This document shows positions 39,789 to 40,035 of a DNA stretch of 40,035 nt, piece by piece (the stretch's first letter is position 1; each line of letters starts with the position of its first letter). This DNA comes from Amoebophrya sp. A120 (Eukaryota; Sar; Dinophyceae; Syndiniales; Amoebophryaceae). Under the pieces are notes generated by a model. That model saw only the letters and a program-made list of their open reading frames with translations, ran no database searches and was not told the origin of the DNA. Where the stretch lies: the NCBI GenBank assembly GCA_905178155.1, contig CAJINV010000025.1, positions 406,612 through 446,646 on the forward strand, read 5' to 3'. A program made the translations under genes and the position numbers.

Positions 39789-40035
39789 ACAAGTCTTAGA
39801 ACCGTCCAGACCGAGACACTTTTGCACTTGATGCGTTTTGCTACTCGACAGTGGCCTACTTGCGGAATCGGCGGAACCGAAACGTGGCCGTGCAGGACTG
39901 CATACGGCAAGAAAGGGCAAAAATGCAGGACGAAGAGGATCAACATCTTGTAGCGGACAGAAGACGCGACCGCACGGAGTGGAACGACAAAAACGGCGAA
40001 ACACTCACAAAAGCGGATCGTGGCAATGACCCAGA
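39789..40035 (+). pseudogene. Truncated duplicate of the last exon of the 28-kb gene, running off the window
   Basis: Matches 28769-29034 (right part of the A-type introner, then exon) with few differences. 39789-39836 carries the introner's right end (CCAGACCGAGAC, ACTTTTGCACTTGAT), then CGTTTTGCTACTCG and the exon. Changes seen include Ser to Asn, Met to Val and Arg to Gln; the frame stays open to the window edge. There is no left half of the introner and no upstream exon beside it, so it is a partial DNA-level copy. It may be functional if joined to other exons. Confidence 0.75.

Overview
The window looks like nuclear DNA of a dinoflagellate-type alveolate, most likely a syndinian parasite close to Amoebophrya (inference, moderate confidence). 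Three things point there. All recognisable genes lie on the + strand, as in dinoflagellate unidirectional gene arrays. Degenerate TTTAGGG-type repeats occur. Above all, the coding sequences are cut by about 25 short elements with terminal inverted repeats and target-site duplications that behave as introns mostly without GT-AG ends; such introner elements are known from Amoebophrya. No rRNA, tRNA, CRISPR array or bacterial operon was seen.

Layout. 1-10.4 kb has little coding potential: a GC-rich minisatellite (815-985), a degenerate ~200-bp satellite (1150-3600), a 241-bp duplication, the 3' end of one gene (4597-5099), a CCCAGG minisatellite, and a foldback element (7972-10309) flanked by 51-bp direct repeats. 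10990-15108 is a complete gene for an exostosin-like (GT47) type II membrane glycosyltransferase, 8 exons, 561 aa. 17816-27905 is a gene for an unrecognised 518-aa protein whose fifth intron is 6,972 bp long and holds about 6 kb of 29-33-bp satellite monomers. 27965-29070 encodes a 150-aa single-span membrane protein. About 29290-30607 encodes the C-terminal part of a hydrophobic protein. 31674-38794 is a 13-exon gene for a 544-aa protein with an Arg/Ser/Asp-rich (RS-like) tail; one intron (2,111 bp) holds a 162-bp satellite, another holds a nested 880-bp transposon, and two introns are ordinary GT-AG. 39789-40035 is a truncated DNA-level copy of the last exon of the 28-kb gene.

How the gene models were built: each introner begins TAT(C/G) and usually ends (G/C)ATA or GATA, and sits between copies of a 5-6 bp direct repeat. 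Removing the element plus one copy of the repeat joins the flanking exons. Done by hand at every junction, this keeps the reading frame through the whole of four genes (1686, 1557, 453 and 1635 nt, all divisible by 3) and rebuilds GT47 motifs across junctions. Frame conservation over about 25 independent junctions is the main evidence for both genes and introns.

The most unusual content is the nesting: satellite arrays and Mutator-like elements (9-bp target duplications, TTTAGGG-like tract, perfect palindrome) lie inside introners that still carry recognisable ends, so large repetitive DNA appears to be tolerated because it sits in introns bounded by inverted repeats.
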